From Gemmatimonadota bacterium (GTDB lineage Bacteria; Gemmatimonadota; Gemmatimonadetes; Longimicrobiales; RSA9): DNA of 55,396 bases. Positions 33,822 to 42,985 of this stretch are shown here, one piece after another; position 1 is the stretch's first letter, and each line of letters opens with the position of its first letter. The stretch spans positions 1-55,396 of the forward strand of contig JADGQX010000004.1 of assembly GCA_017881445.1 (NCBI GenBank), in the 5' to 3' direction. Made by a program: the position numbers and the translations under genes. A model generated the notes under the pieces. That model saw only the letters and a list, made by a program, of their open reading frames with translations, ran no database searches and had not been told where the DNA came from.

Positions 33822-33825
33822 AAGC

Positions 33826-34257
33826 TCACCTCCCGGCCGCTGGGCCGGGCTCAGGACCGGGCGCCGGCGCCGGGCCGGGCTCGGGAATGACGAAGACGTC
33901 GGGTCGCATCGGCGGTCCCACGCGCCGCGGGGGCAGCGAAGAGGGCGAGAGCCGGCTCTGCCACCAGTTGCTGCTGTTGCGCGCTGCGTGGCGCAGCGTG
34001 AGCACGCGGGGCTCGTCGTCGAGAAACGAGTCCTCGTCGAGTGACAGCGTCAGGGCGATGGCGGCGGCGATCAGTGATGCATCGCCCTCGCGGGCCTGGG
34101 CCCGCGCCTGCTCGATCGGGTCGCCCGCGGTCCAGTGCGCGTCGGGAGCGTAGGGCGCGAAAATGCCCAGGGCCTGGGCGGCGCGCATGAGGGTGGGCCC
34201 GAGGCCGGGCAGGAAGCGTCCGCGGCGCCCGTGCGGCTGCTCGCGGTCCGCGCTCAT
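33826..34257 (-). CDS. small carboxylase-associated hypothetical protein (OadG-like position)
   Basis: 144 aa; ATGA overlap with carboxyltransferase stop; lies between carboxyltransferase and BCCP genes. Confidence 0.6.
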   Translation of the reverse strand: MSADREQPHGRRGRFLPGLGPTLMRAAQALGIFAPYAPDAHWTAGDPIEQARAQAREGDASLIAAAIALTLSLDEDSFLDDEPRVLTLRHAARNSSNWWQSRLSPSSLPPRRVGPPMRPDVFVIPEPGPAPAPGPEPGPAAGR

Positions 34258-35822
34258 AGCGGCACCAGCCCGATCTTGCGGGGCGGATTCGACTCGCGCT
34301 TGCCCGCCAGCGACTCCAGCGCGCGGATGATGCGGAAGCGCGTGTTGCGCGGCTCGATGACGTCCTCGATGAAGCCGGTGCGGGCCGCACGGTAGGGATT
34401 GGCGAAGGACTCGCGATAGTCCTGCTCCCTCTCCTTGAGGAACGCCTCCAGCTCCGCACCCTTCAGCTTCGCCAGCTCGCGCCCGTACAGGATCTCCACG
34501 GCGGCGCGCGGCCCCATGACGGCGATCTCCGCCGTGGGCCAGGCGTAGTTGATGTCGCCGCGCAGGTGCTTCGAGCTCATCACGATGTAGGCGCCGCCGT
34601 ACGCCTTGCGCGTGATCACCGTCACCTTCGGCACGGTGCACTCCGCATAGGCGAAGATAAGCTTCGCCCCGTTCATGATGATGCCCTCGTACTCCTGCAC
34701 CGTGCCCGGCATGAAGCCGGGTACGTCCACGAAGGTCACGATCGGGATGTTGAAGGCGTTGCAGAAACGGATGAACGCCGCGCCCTTGCGGCTGGCCTTG
34801 TTGTCCAGCACGCCGGCCAGGACGCAGGGCTGGTTCGCCACGATGCCGGCGACGCGGCCGTTGAAGCGTCCGAAGCCCACCACCAGGTTGGGCGCCCAGT
34901 AGGCCCGGACCTCGAGGAAGTCGCCGTGATCGACCACCGCCTCGATCAGCCGCTTGATGTCGTACGGCAGGCTGGGGTTGGCCGGCACCAGCTCGTTCAG
35001 CCAGTCCTCGACCCGGTTCACCGGGTCGTGACACGGCTTCAGCGGCGGTTCCTCCATGTTGCTCTGCGGCAGGAACGACAACAGCCGCCGGATCAGCGTG
35101 AAGGCCTCGTCCTCGGTGTCCGTCACGAAATGCGTGACCCCGCTGCGCGTGGCATGGATGTCCGGCCCGCCCAGCTCGTCCGACGTCACGTCCTCCTGCG
35201 TCACCGTCTTCACGACCTTCGGGCCGGTCACGAACATGTAGCTGATGCCCTCGGTCATGATGGTGAAGTCCGTGAGCGCCGGGCTGTACACCGCCCCGCC
35301 CGCGCACGGGCCCAGGATCGCCGAGATCTGAGGCACCACACCCGACGCCATCACGTTGCGCTGGAAGATCTCGCCGTAGCCCGCCAGCGAGAGAACGCCC
35401 TCCTGGATGCGCGCGCCGCCCGAATCGTTCAGCCCGACCACCGGCACGCCCATCTTGATCGCGAAGTCCATCACCTTGCAGATCTTCTTCGCGACCATCT
35501 CCCCCAGCGACCCGCCCATCACCGTGAAATCCTGCGAGAAGATCACGACCGGACGACCGTTCACCGTGCCGTGTCCCGTCACCACGCCATCGCCCTGGAA
35601 GCCGGCGCCGTCCGTCCGCGGCGTCACGAACATGTCGAACTCCTCGAACGACCCCTCGTCCAGCAGGCGTACCACCCGCTCCCGGGCCGTGTACTTCCCC
35701 TTCTTGTGCTGCTGCTCTATCCGCTCCTCGCCTCCGCCCAGCCGCGCCTTCCCGCGCAGCTCGCGGAGCTCCTGGAGCTTCTCGTCAATGGCGTGCATCG
35801 CTGCCCCGTTCGACTGGCTCAT
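34254..35822 (-). CDS. acyl-CoA carboxylase carboxyltransferase (beta) subunit
   Basis: GKYTARERVVRLLDEGSFEEFD; GLNDSGGARIQEGV; CAGGAVYSPALTDF; VDVPGFMPGTVQEYEGIIMNGAKLIFAYAECTVPKVTVITRKAYGGAYIVMSSKHLRGD. Confidence 0.95.
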   Translation of the reverse strand: MSQSNGAAMHAIDEKLQELRELRGKARLGGGEERIEQQHKKGKYTARERVVRLLDEGSFEEFDMFVTPRTDGAGFQGDGVVTGHGTVNGRPVVIFSQDFTVMGGSLGEMVAKKICKVMDFAIKMGVPVVGLNDSGGARIQEGVLSLAGYGEIFQRNVMASGVVPQISAILGPCAGGAVYSPALTDFTIMTEGISYMFVTGPKVVKTVTQEDVTSDELGGPDIHATRSGVTHFVTDTEDEAFTLIRRLLSFLPQSNMEEPPLKPCHDPVNRVEDWLNELVPANPSLPYDIKRLIEAVVDHGDFLEVRAYWAPNLVVGFGRFNGRVAGIVANQPCVLAGVLDNKASRKGAAFIRFCNAFNIPIVTFVDVPGFMPGTVQEYEGIIMNGAKLIFAYAECTVPKVTVITRKAYGGAYIVMSSKHLRGDINYAWPTAEIAVMGPRAAVEILYGRELAKLKGAELEAFLKEREQDYRESFANPYRAARTGFIEDVIEPRNTRFRIIRALESLAGKRESNPPRKIGLVPL

Positions 35823-36097
35823 CACACAGAACACCGCGACGCGTCGCTGCCGCCGCGGAGGAAGAAACCAGGCAATACGGAGCACGTCCCCTGCCGTTCG
35901 GTCGAGCGCGGGAAGGCCGCGAATGGCAGTGGGTTACACCACTTCCCGCCCGGCGGTCCTGCCGGGCGCGGGACCGAATGACACATCTCGGGCCCTGCGC
36001 GGCGGGGCAATCAGACCGAAGTCCGAGCCTGCGACGGTCTTGCCGGCGGCGCCCCGGCGGACGAGTCTAGCCGCTCAACCGCGGCCGTGAGGAAGCC

Positions 36098-36289
36098 ATG
36101 GACGGCGGAGTGCGAGCATTGCGGGAGCTGGTGCGCTACTGCGCGGCGGACATGCTCGTGCACGGCATCCGCCACTGGGCGCAGCTGGCCACGGTGTTCC
36201 GGCGGAGTGGCCAGCCGCAGCCATGGCAGCACGACCTGATCCTGGGGGAAGGGTTCGGCCCGCCCGGGACCTTCGTGAAGGAGGAATGA
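36098..36289 (+). CDS. small hypothetical protein
   Basis: 63 aa; ATGA overlap with downstream peptidase gene. Confidence 0.4.
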   Translation: MDGGVRALRELVRYCAADMLVHGIRHWAQLATVFRRSGQPQPWQHDLILGEGFGPPGTFVKEE

Positions 36290-37752
36290 GCGTGCGACGT
36301 CGATCCCTGGCGGTCCTGGTGGCCCTTCTGCCGCTGGCGCCCGCCGGCGTCCGGGGCCAGATCGCGCCCGCGGAGTACGCGGCGCGCCGCGACTCGGTGG
36401 CCGCGCGCATCGGGGAGGGCGCCATCGTCGCCTTCGGCGTGCGTGAGCCGGTGGAGGACCCGTTCTGGCTCCACCAGCTGCCCGCGTTCGAGTACCTGAC
36501 GGGATTCGATGAGCCGGATGCGGCGCTGTTGCTGGTGGTCCACGGCGGGCACGTCGCGCAGGGCGTGCTGTTGGCGCCGCCCAAGCCGGCCAGCATGGCG
36601 CTGTTCACGGGATTCCTGCCGGATTCGACGGCGCTGCAGCGCCGTCTCGGGCTGGGGCTCACGTCGTTGGAGCGGCTGCGCCCGCTGCTGGACAGCCTGG
36701 TCGCGGCGGGCGTGCCCCTGCTGACGCTGCGCGACTATGCCTCGCGCGATGCCGCGCGCAGCGACTCGCTCACGCGCGGCCGGCGCTTCCTGGAGCTGCT
36801 GGCCGCGGCGCACCCGGGGCTCGCGATCCGGGAGCTGCACCCGCTGCTGGACTCGCTCATGGCGCGGAAGAGCCCGGCCGAGCTGGCCCTGCTGCGCCGG
36901 GCCGCGGTCATCTCGCTGGCCGGGCAGGAGGCGGCCATGCGGGCGGTACGCCCGGGCGTGAACGAGGGCGTGGCGCAGACGGAGGCGGAGTATGCCTTCC
37001 GCCGGGCCGGCGGTGACGGCCCGGCCTACACCGCCATCGTGGGCTCGGGACCGAACTCCACCAGCTACCATTACCGGGCGAACAACCGGACCATGCGGGC
37101 GGGCGAGGTGGTGGTGATGGACATGGCCGCGGCGTATCGCGGCTACGCCGCCGACATCACGCGCACGGTGCCGGTCTCCGGGCACTTCACGCCGGAGCAG
37201 CTCTCGGTCTACCAGCTGGTGCGGGACGCGCAGGCGGCGGCGGAGCGAGAGGTGCGCGCCGGTGCACCTGTGGCGCGGGGGGACAGCGCCATCCGGGCGG
37301 TGGAGGCGGCGGGGCTCGCGCGCCTGGGGCTGATCGAGGCACCGGATGCCCTGATCGACCCTCCCTGGCCGGTGGACTGCTCCCGCCGCCCGCTGTTCTG
37401 CCGCCAGGCCTACCTCTACATGGCCCACGGGCCGGGGCACGGCATCGGCCTGGAGGTGCATGACGCGGGTGGCTACTCGTACTCGCCCACGGGGCGCTTC
37501 CAGCCGGGCGAGGTGTTCACCATCGAGCCCGGCATCTACATCAGCACGCTGCTGCTGGACATGCTCCCCGACACCCCACGCAACCGCGCATTCATCGCCA
37601 GGGTCCGGCCGGTGATCGAGCGTTACCGCGACACGGGCATACGCATCGAGGACGACTTCGTCGTCACGGCGACGGGCGCCGAGTGGATCACGCGCGGTCC
37701 GCGGGAGGCGCGGGAGATCGAGGCGGTGATGCGCTCCGGGCGGAGGCGTTAG
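36286..37752 (+). CDS. Xaa-Pro aminopeptidase (M24), secreted
   Basis: Signal peptide; VVVMDMAAAYRGYAADITRTVPVSG; MAHGPGHGIGLEVHDAG; FTIEPGIYI. Confidence 0.9.
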   Translation: MSVRRRSLAVLVALLPLAPAGVRGQIAPAEYAARRDSVAARIGEGAIVAFGVREPVEDPFWLHQLPAFEYLTGFDEPDAALLLVVHGGHVAQGVLLAPPKPASMALFTGFLPDSTALQRRLGLGLTSLERLRPLLDSLVAAGVPLLTLRDYASRDAARSDSLTRGRRFLELLAAAHPGLAIRELHPLLDSLMARKSPAELALLRRAAVISLAGQEAAMRAVRPGVNEGVAQTEAEYAFRRAGGDGPAYTAIVGSGPNSTSYHYRANNRTMRAGEVVVMDMAAAYRGYAADITRTVPVSGHFTPEQLSVYQLVRDAQAAAEREVRAGAPVARGDSAIRAVEAAGLARLGLIEAPDALIDPPWPVDCSRRPLFCRQAYLYMAHGPGHGIGLEVHDAGGYSYSPTGRFQPGEVFTIEPGIYISTLLLDMLPDTPRNRAFIARVRPVIERYRDTGIRIEDDFVVTATGAEWITRGPREAREIEAVMRSGRRR

Positions 37753-37797
37753 CGGGAACGAGAACGCTCGAGTCTGCGCATGCCGTCCGCCCCGGGC

Positions 37798-38706
37798 TCA
37801 GTCCGACAGCGAGGCCTGCTTCTCCATCCGCTGCCAGCGCTCGTCCACGTTGCGCCGGATCTGCTCGACCTGCTCCGGCTTCAGGTGGCGGAAGCGTCCC
37901 TGTGCCCCGATGTACTTCGCCAGGGCGGCGTCGGCGTCGGTGGCCGCTTCGGCGGGGGTGAGCGTCCAGCGGTCGCCGTCCTCCACCTCGACCAGGGGGA
38001 ATACGCGGCTCTCGACCGCCAGGCGCGCGAGCTCGATGCTCTGCTCGTCGGCGAACTTCCAGCCGGGGGGGCAGGGCGCCAGGATGTGGATGAAGCGGGT
38101 GCCGCGCATGGCCATGGCCTTCTGGACCTTCTCGATCAGGTCCACGGGATAGCCCACGGACGCGGTGGCGGCGTAGGCGATGCGGTGCGCGGCCATGATG
38201 GCCAGCATGTCCTTCTTGGCCGTGGACTGGGGTTGCTCCACTGGCGTGGTGGTGGTCCATGCACCCCAGGGCGTGGCCGAGGAGCGCTGCACGCCCGTGT
38301 TCATGTAGGCTTCGTTGTCGTAGCAGAAGTAGAGGAAGTCCTCGCCCCGCTCGGCCGCGCCGGACAGCGCCTGCAGCCCGATGTCGAAGGTGCCGCCGTC
38401 GCCGGCCCAGACCATGACCTTGGTCTCGGTCTCGCCCCGCATGTCGAGGGCGGCGCGCACGCCGGAGGCGACGGCGGCGCCGGTCTCGAAGGCGGTGTGG
38501 TACAGGGGCACCCGCAGGGAGGACTGCGGGAACGGCCCGGCGATGATGCTCCAGCAGCAGGCGGGGAGCACCACCACGGTTTGCGGGCCCATGGCCTTGA
38601 GCACCAGTCGCATGGCCAGGGCGCCGCCGCAGCCGGGGCAGGCCAGGTGACCGGAAGTCATGAGCTCCCGCTCGGGGATCCGGTCCTTGATGACGATCTG
38701 GCTCAT
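37798..38706 (-). CDS. porB: 2-oxoacid:ferredoxin oxidoreductase beta subunit (TPP-binding)
   Basis: GHLACPGCGGALAMRLVLKAMG; VWAGDGGTFDIGLQALSGAAERGEDFLYFCYDNEAYMNTGVQRS. Confidence 0.9.
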   Translation of the reverse strand: MSQIVIKDRIPERELMTSGHLACPGCGGALAMRLVLKAMGPQTVVVLPACCWSIIAGPFPQSSLRVPLYHTAFETGAAVASGVRAALDMRGETETKVMVWAGDGGTFDIGLQALSGAAERGEDFLYFCYDNEAYMNTGVQRSSATPWGAWTTTTPVEQPQSTAKKDMLAIMAAHRIAYAATASVGYPVDLIEKVQKAMAMRGTRFIHILAPCPPGWKFADEQSIELARLAVESRVFPLVEVEDGDRWTLTPAEAATDADAALAKYIGAQGRFRHLKPEQVEQIRRNVDERWQRMEKQASLSD

Positions 38707-39863
38707 GCTTTCACCCCCACCCACAGGTCGGCGCGCGCCGGGATGCCCGGCATGCGGACGTGGTCGATGATGCCGTCGATGACCGCGGGCGTGACGTCGC
38801 GACCGCCCAGGCCCAGGACGTAGCCGTAAATGGCCGGCCGGTCCTCGGCGGGCAGATCGTAGAGCGCGCTCCTCAGCTCGGCGGCGAAGATGCCGCCCTG
38901 CCCGGGCGAGAAGTTGCGGTCGAGAACGGCCACGCGGTCGATGCCGGCCAGCGCCAGGCGCAGCGCGTCGGTCGGGAACGGCCGGAACATCTTGATCTTG
39001 ACCAGGCCGATCTTCTCGCCGTTCTCTCGGTGCTGGTCGATGACGTGGCGAGCCGTGGAGGTGATGGTCCCGGAAGTGACCAGCGCGATGTCGGCGTCCT
39101 CGGTCCGGTAGCTCTCCACCGCCCCGTAGCTGCGGCCGACCAGCGTCGCCCACTCCGTCTCCACCCCGTCGAAGCGAGCCACGGCGTCGTGCATGGCGTC
39201 CTGCAGGTGCCAGCGCATCTCCATGTAGTCGTCGGGGCGGACGAGTGCGCCGTAGCTATGGGGATCGTCCACGTCGAGCTTGTAGCGGGCGCGGCGCGGG
39301 GGCAGGAAGCGGTCCACCAGCTCCTGGTCCGGGATGTCCACGGGCTCGGCGGTGTGGGAGAGGAAGAAGGCGTCCAGCACCACCATGACGGGCAGGTCCA
39401 CCTGCTCCGCCAGGCGGAAGGCCATGATCGTGGTGTCGAGCACTTCCTGGTTGGTCTCGCAGTAGAGCTGGATCCAGCCCGTGTCGCGCTGCGCCAGCGA
39501 GTCCGTCTGGTCGGTCCAGATGTTCCAGCCGGGGCCGAGCGCGCGGTTGACGTCCGCCATGACGATGGGCAGCCGGCCCGAGCCGGCCCAGTGCAGCATC
39601 TCGTGCATGAGGGCGAGGCCCTGCGACGAGCTGGCCGTGAAGGCGCGGGCGCCGGTGGCGGAGGCACCCACACAGGCGGCCATGGCGGAGTGCTCGGACT
39701 CGACCTTGATGAAGCGCGCCTTCAGCTCGCCGCTGGCGCACATCTCGGACAGCTCCTCCACGATCTGCGTCTGGGGCGTGATGGGGTAGGCGGCGATGAC
39801 CTCGGCGCGCGCGAGCTTCACGCCCCAGGAGACGGCGTGATTGCCGACGATGACCTTCCTCAT
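38703..39863 (-). CDS. porA: 2-oxoacid:ferredoxin oxidoreductase alpha subunit
   Basis: GNHAVSWGVKLARAEVIAAYPITPQTQIVEELSE; FTASSSQGLALMHEML; KIKMFRPFP. Confidence 0.92.
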   Translation of the reverse strand: MRKVIVGNHAVSWGVKLARAEVIAAYPITPQTQIVEELSEMCASGELKARFIKVESEHSAMAACVGASATGARAFTASSSQGLALMHEMLHWAGSGRLPIVMADVNRALGPGWNIWTDQTDSLAQRDTGWIQLYCETNQEVLDTTIMAFRLAEQVDLPVMVVLDAFFLSHTAEPVDIPDQELVDRFLPPRRARYKLDVDDPHSYGALVRPDDYMEMRWHLQDAMHDAVARFDGVETEWATLVGRSYGAVESYRTEDADIALVTSGTITSTARHVIDQHRENGEKIGLVKIKMFRPFPTDALRLALAGIDRVAVLDRNFSPGQGGIFAAELRSALYDLPAEDRPAIYGYVLGLGGRDVTPAVIDGIIDHVRMPGIPARADLWVGVKA

Positions 39864-41623
39864 AGCCCCTCCCGGGTCATGCTGATCGCGCCGCGGGGGC
39901 ATTCGGCCGCACACACGCCGCACCCCTTGCAGAAGTTCATGTCGATGTCGAAGCGGCCGCCGTCGTGCGAATGGCTGATGGCCACATCGCCGCAGAAGAT
40001 CAGGCAGAGCTCGCACTCGTTGCAGACGCCGCAATTGAAGCAGCGACCGGCCTCCACGAGGGCGACGTCGTCGCCCAGACCGCCGTTCACTTCGGCGAAC
40101 GGGGCGCCCGCCGCGTCCAGTGCCGCATGGCGGTCGGCGTTGCGCGGACGGAGCTGGAAGTGCGCCGTGTTCACGTCCTCGAAGGGCACGACCTCGTTCA
40201 GGGGCGCGACCCGGAGCACCGGGTCCGCGTCACGCCAGCGGGCGACGCTGGGTGCGCCCGTCGGCCCCCAGCGCAGCGCGGAGGTGTCCGGCGTGGCCAC
40301 GCCCGCCCGGCGCCGGAGCGCGCGGTCGATGCCGATGGCCGCCCGCTTGCCCGCGCCCAGGGCCCGGGCCACCGTGCGCTCGTCCCCGGAGACGTCGCCG
40401 CCGGCGAAGACCAGCGGCGAGGCGGTCTCGCCCCACTCGTCGATGGCGACGGCCCCGCCCCGGACCACCTCTTCCGGCCAGGGCTCCAGCTCCGGATCCT
40501 CGCCCGTGGCCAGCAGCACGGTGTCCGCCTGCACGAAGAGCGACTCGCCTGTCGCCACAGGCCGGCGCCGCCCGTCGGGACCCGCATCCGCCAGCTTCAT
40601 CCTGGCGCAGGCGACGCCACTCAACAGGCCGTCCGCGGTCCGGAAGGCGGTGGGCGCGGCCAGGAAGACGAACTCGACCCCCTCGCGCCAGGCGTCCTCG
40701 ATCTCCTCGGCGATGGCGGGCATCTCGTCCCGGGTGCGGCGGTAGACCACGATGGGTCGGGCGCCCAGGCGCAACGCCGTACGGGCGCAGTCCATGGCCG
40801 TATTGCCGCCGCCGATGACGGCCACCCGCTCGCCCAGCGGCGGGCGCAGACCCGCATTGACCCGCCGCAGGAAGTCCAGCCCCTGCCAGACGCCGGGCAG
40901 CTCCTCGCCTTCCACGCCCAGCAGCCGGCCCAGGTAGGCGCCCGTGGCGAAGAAGATCACGGAATAGCGCGACCGGATCTCCGGCAGCGTAGCCTCCGTC
41001 ACCTGCACGCCCGTGTGGATGGTGACGCCGCTGGCCTCGATGCGCCGGATCTGGGCATCCAGCACGTCACGGGGCAGGCGGTACTCGGGAATGCCCTGGC
41101 GCAGCATGCCGCCGGCCCGGTCCTCGCGCTCCAGCACGTCCACGGGGTAGCCCATGGCCGCCAGGTGGTAGGCGCAGGCGAGCCCGGCGGGACCGGAGCC
41201 GACCACGGCGACCCGCTCCGTCCGCGTGGGCGCGGCCGGCGCCGGTGGCGCAGCGGCCAGCAGCCGGTCGCCCAGCATGCGCTCCACGGCGTGGATGGCG
41301 ACGGCGCCGTCGAAGTGGCCGCGGTTGCAGCCGCTCTCGCAGGGGTGGTTGCACACGCGCCCTGTCACGGCGGGCATGGGGTGCTCCAGGGCCAGCAGCT
41401 CCGCCGCCTCGTCGATCTTCCCCTCGCGCAGCAGCGCCATGTAGCCTTCCACGTCCACGCCTGCCGGGCAGCCCTGGTTGCAGGGGGCGACGCGGTCATG
41501 GTACACGGGTCGGATGTACTTCCAGGCCCCGGTCTTGTTGACCTCGGTCGTGGTGGCGCTCACGGCGATGGGGGGCGTGGCCGGCCGCCGCGGCGGCACC
41601 GACGTGCCGATCGGCTCAGACAT
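39860..41623 (-). CDS. fused GltD-like NAD(P)H oxidoreductase / 4Fe-4S (PorD-type) subunit
   Basis: CNQGCPAGVDVEGYMALLREGK; VAVVGSGPAGLACAYHLAAMGYPVDVLE; VIGGGNTAMDCARTALRLGA; C-terminal CNECELCLIFCGD and CKGCGVCAAECP. Confidence 0.9.
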   Translation of the reverse strand: MSEPIGTSVPPRRPATPPIAVSATTTEVNKTGAWKYIRPVYHDRVAPCNQGCPAGVDVEGYMALLREGKIDEAAELLALEHPMPAVTGRVCNHPCESGCNRGHFDGAVAIHAVERMLGDRLLAAAPPAPAAPTRTERVAVVGSGPAGLACAYHLAAMGYPVDVLEREDRAGGMLRQGIPEYRLPRDVLDAQIRRIEASGVTIHTGVQVTEATLPEIRSRYSVIFFATGAYLGRLLGVEGEELPGVWQGLDFLRRVNAGLRPPLGERVAVIGGGNTAMDCARTALRLGARPIVVYRRTRDEMPAIAEEIEDAWREGVEFVFLAAPTAFRTADGLLSGVACARMKLADAGPDGRRRPVATGESLFVQADTVLLATGEDPELEPWPEEVVRGGAVAIDEWGETASPLVFAGGDVSGDERTVARALGAGKRAAIGIDRALRRRAGVATPDTSALRWGPTGAPSVARWRDADPVLRVAPLNEVVPFEDVNTAHFQLRPRNADRHAALDAAGAPFAEVNGGLGDDVALVEAGRCFNCGVCNECELCLIFCGDVAISHSHDGGRFDIDMNFCKGCGVCAAECPRGAISMTREGL

Positions 41624-42200
41624 GGCTCACCTCCTGCGCCGCGAGCCCGCCCACCTGCACCGCCGCCGCGGCTTCCCGCGCGGCCCGCACATTGGCCTCG
41701 GCGTGCTGCGGCACGTCCTCCTCGATGGCGGCGCAGACCGACTCCAGGCCGACCAGCCCCGAGCAGGCGGCGAACGCGCCCAGGATCGCCGTGTTCACGA
41801 TGGGCTGCGTGCGCGAGCCCAGGTGGTTGCGCGCCGCGATCTCGCCCGCCGCCACCGTGGCCACCCGGAACCGGCCGATCAGCGCCGGAAAGTCGCCGGG
41901 AAGGCCCTCGGAATTGATGAGGATGCTGCCGCCGGGCTTCAGTCCGGCCGTGATGTCCACCGCCGTGAGCAACGTGGGATCCAGCACGATGATGTCGTCC
42001 GGCTGCGTCACCTCGCAGCGCAGGCGGATCGGCACCTCGTCGATGCGCACGAAGGCCGCCACCGGCGCCCCGCGGCGCTCGACGCCGAAGGCGGGGAACG
42101 ACTGGACCCACCGGCCCTCGTGGAAGAGGGCGGCGGCCAGGAGCTTGGAGGCGATGACCGCCCCCTGCCCCCCGCGCCCGTGGATGCGGAGCTCACGCAT
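41616..42200 (-). CDS. porC: 2-oxoacid:ferredoxin oxidoreductase gamma subunit
   Basis: MRELRIHGRGGQGAVIASKLLAAALFHEGRWVQSFPAFGVERRGAPVAAFVRI. Confidence 0.92.
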   Translation of the reverse strand: MRELRIHGRGGQGAVIASKLLAAALFHEGRWVQSFPAFGVERRGAPVAAFVRIDEVPIRLRCEVTQPDDIIVLDPTLLTAVDITAGLKPGGSILINSEGLPGDFPALIGRFRVATVAAGEIAARNHLGSRTQPIVNTAILGAFAACSGLVGLESVCAAIEEDVPQHAEANVRAAREAAAAVQVGGLAAQEVSHV

Positions 42201-42543
42201 GGGAGACTCCCGGCTTCATTGACTCTGGAATGGGTTCGGCGGAGGAGGAACAGCGAGAGAAGCGTGGGCAAAGCGCTGCCGCCGCGGCCCGGGGCAGGCC
42301 GCGGCACGGTCGGGCGAGACCGATCGTGGCTCGCCCGTGACACCTTACGCGTGGAGCCACGTACTCTCCGCTTTCAGCGGGTCTTCGCCGGAATGCTTTG
42401 ATGCGCTCCGACCCGATCGTAAGTTACCATCGGGCCGAGACCGAGCAATTCGGAGAAAACCTTACATCGTGCGCCGGTTATGCCGCCTGGGGCCGCCCCA
42501 CCCCTGTCTCACGGCCACACCCCCGCCCCGGAGGAGTCGCATC

Positions 42544-42765
42544 ATGGACCGGCGGAACTCGGAGCTGAAGCAGGAGATCCAGCAGCGGCGCAGCACCAGC
42601 GGGCTGGGCGTGGGCTGTGCCGAAGCGCAGGCCGATGGCGTCCCCTGCCCCGACCCGGCCCGCGACTGCGACCACTGCGAGCGCGCGGCGGCGGCGGTCA
42701 CGGGGCGCGTCGCGCGAGGAAGGCCGGCGCAACGGCCTTCCACGCGGAGCCGCGGAGTCCACTGA
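42544..42765 (+). CDS. small hypothetical protein (Cys-containing)
   Basis: MDRRNSELKQEIQQRRSTSGLGVGCAEAQADGVPCPDPARDCDHCERA; GGAGGA upstream. Confidence 0.4.
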   Translation: MDRRNSELKQEIQQRRSTSGLGVGCAEAQADGVPCPDPARDCDHCERAAAAVTGRVARGRPAQRPSTRSRGVH

Positions 42766-42807
42766 GAGCCGGCGCGCCTCGGGCACCCCGTTCCCGACGG
42801 GAAAGCC

Positions 42808-42960
42808 ATCTCACGCAGAGCCGCCGAGCCGCAGAGGAGTGCGGGGCGCCTCGGGTTTCCGGGCCAGCCCCGCCGTCGTTTCACCGTCGCTTTGCCAGAC
42901 CGGAATCGCTCGGAATCGCCGCGTGCCGGCTCTCTGCGGCTCTGCGGCTCTATGTGAGAT
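42808..42960. repeat. MITE-like element, approx. 30-bp imperfect terminal inverted repeats
   Basis: ATCTCACGCAGAGCCGCCGAGCCGCAGAGG ... CTCTGCGGCTCTGCGGCTCTATGTGAGAT. Confidence 0.7.
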
Positions 42961-42985
42961 AAGTAGTTGACTTGTTGACGTTCGT

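Noticed and set aside
42403-42430. CCCGAT...ATCGGG inverted repeat upstream of the small ORF as an operator
   Set aside because: Short 6-bp arms in GC-rich DNA with no regulator nearby; insufficient support.
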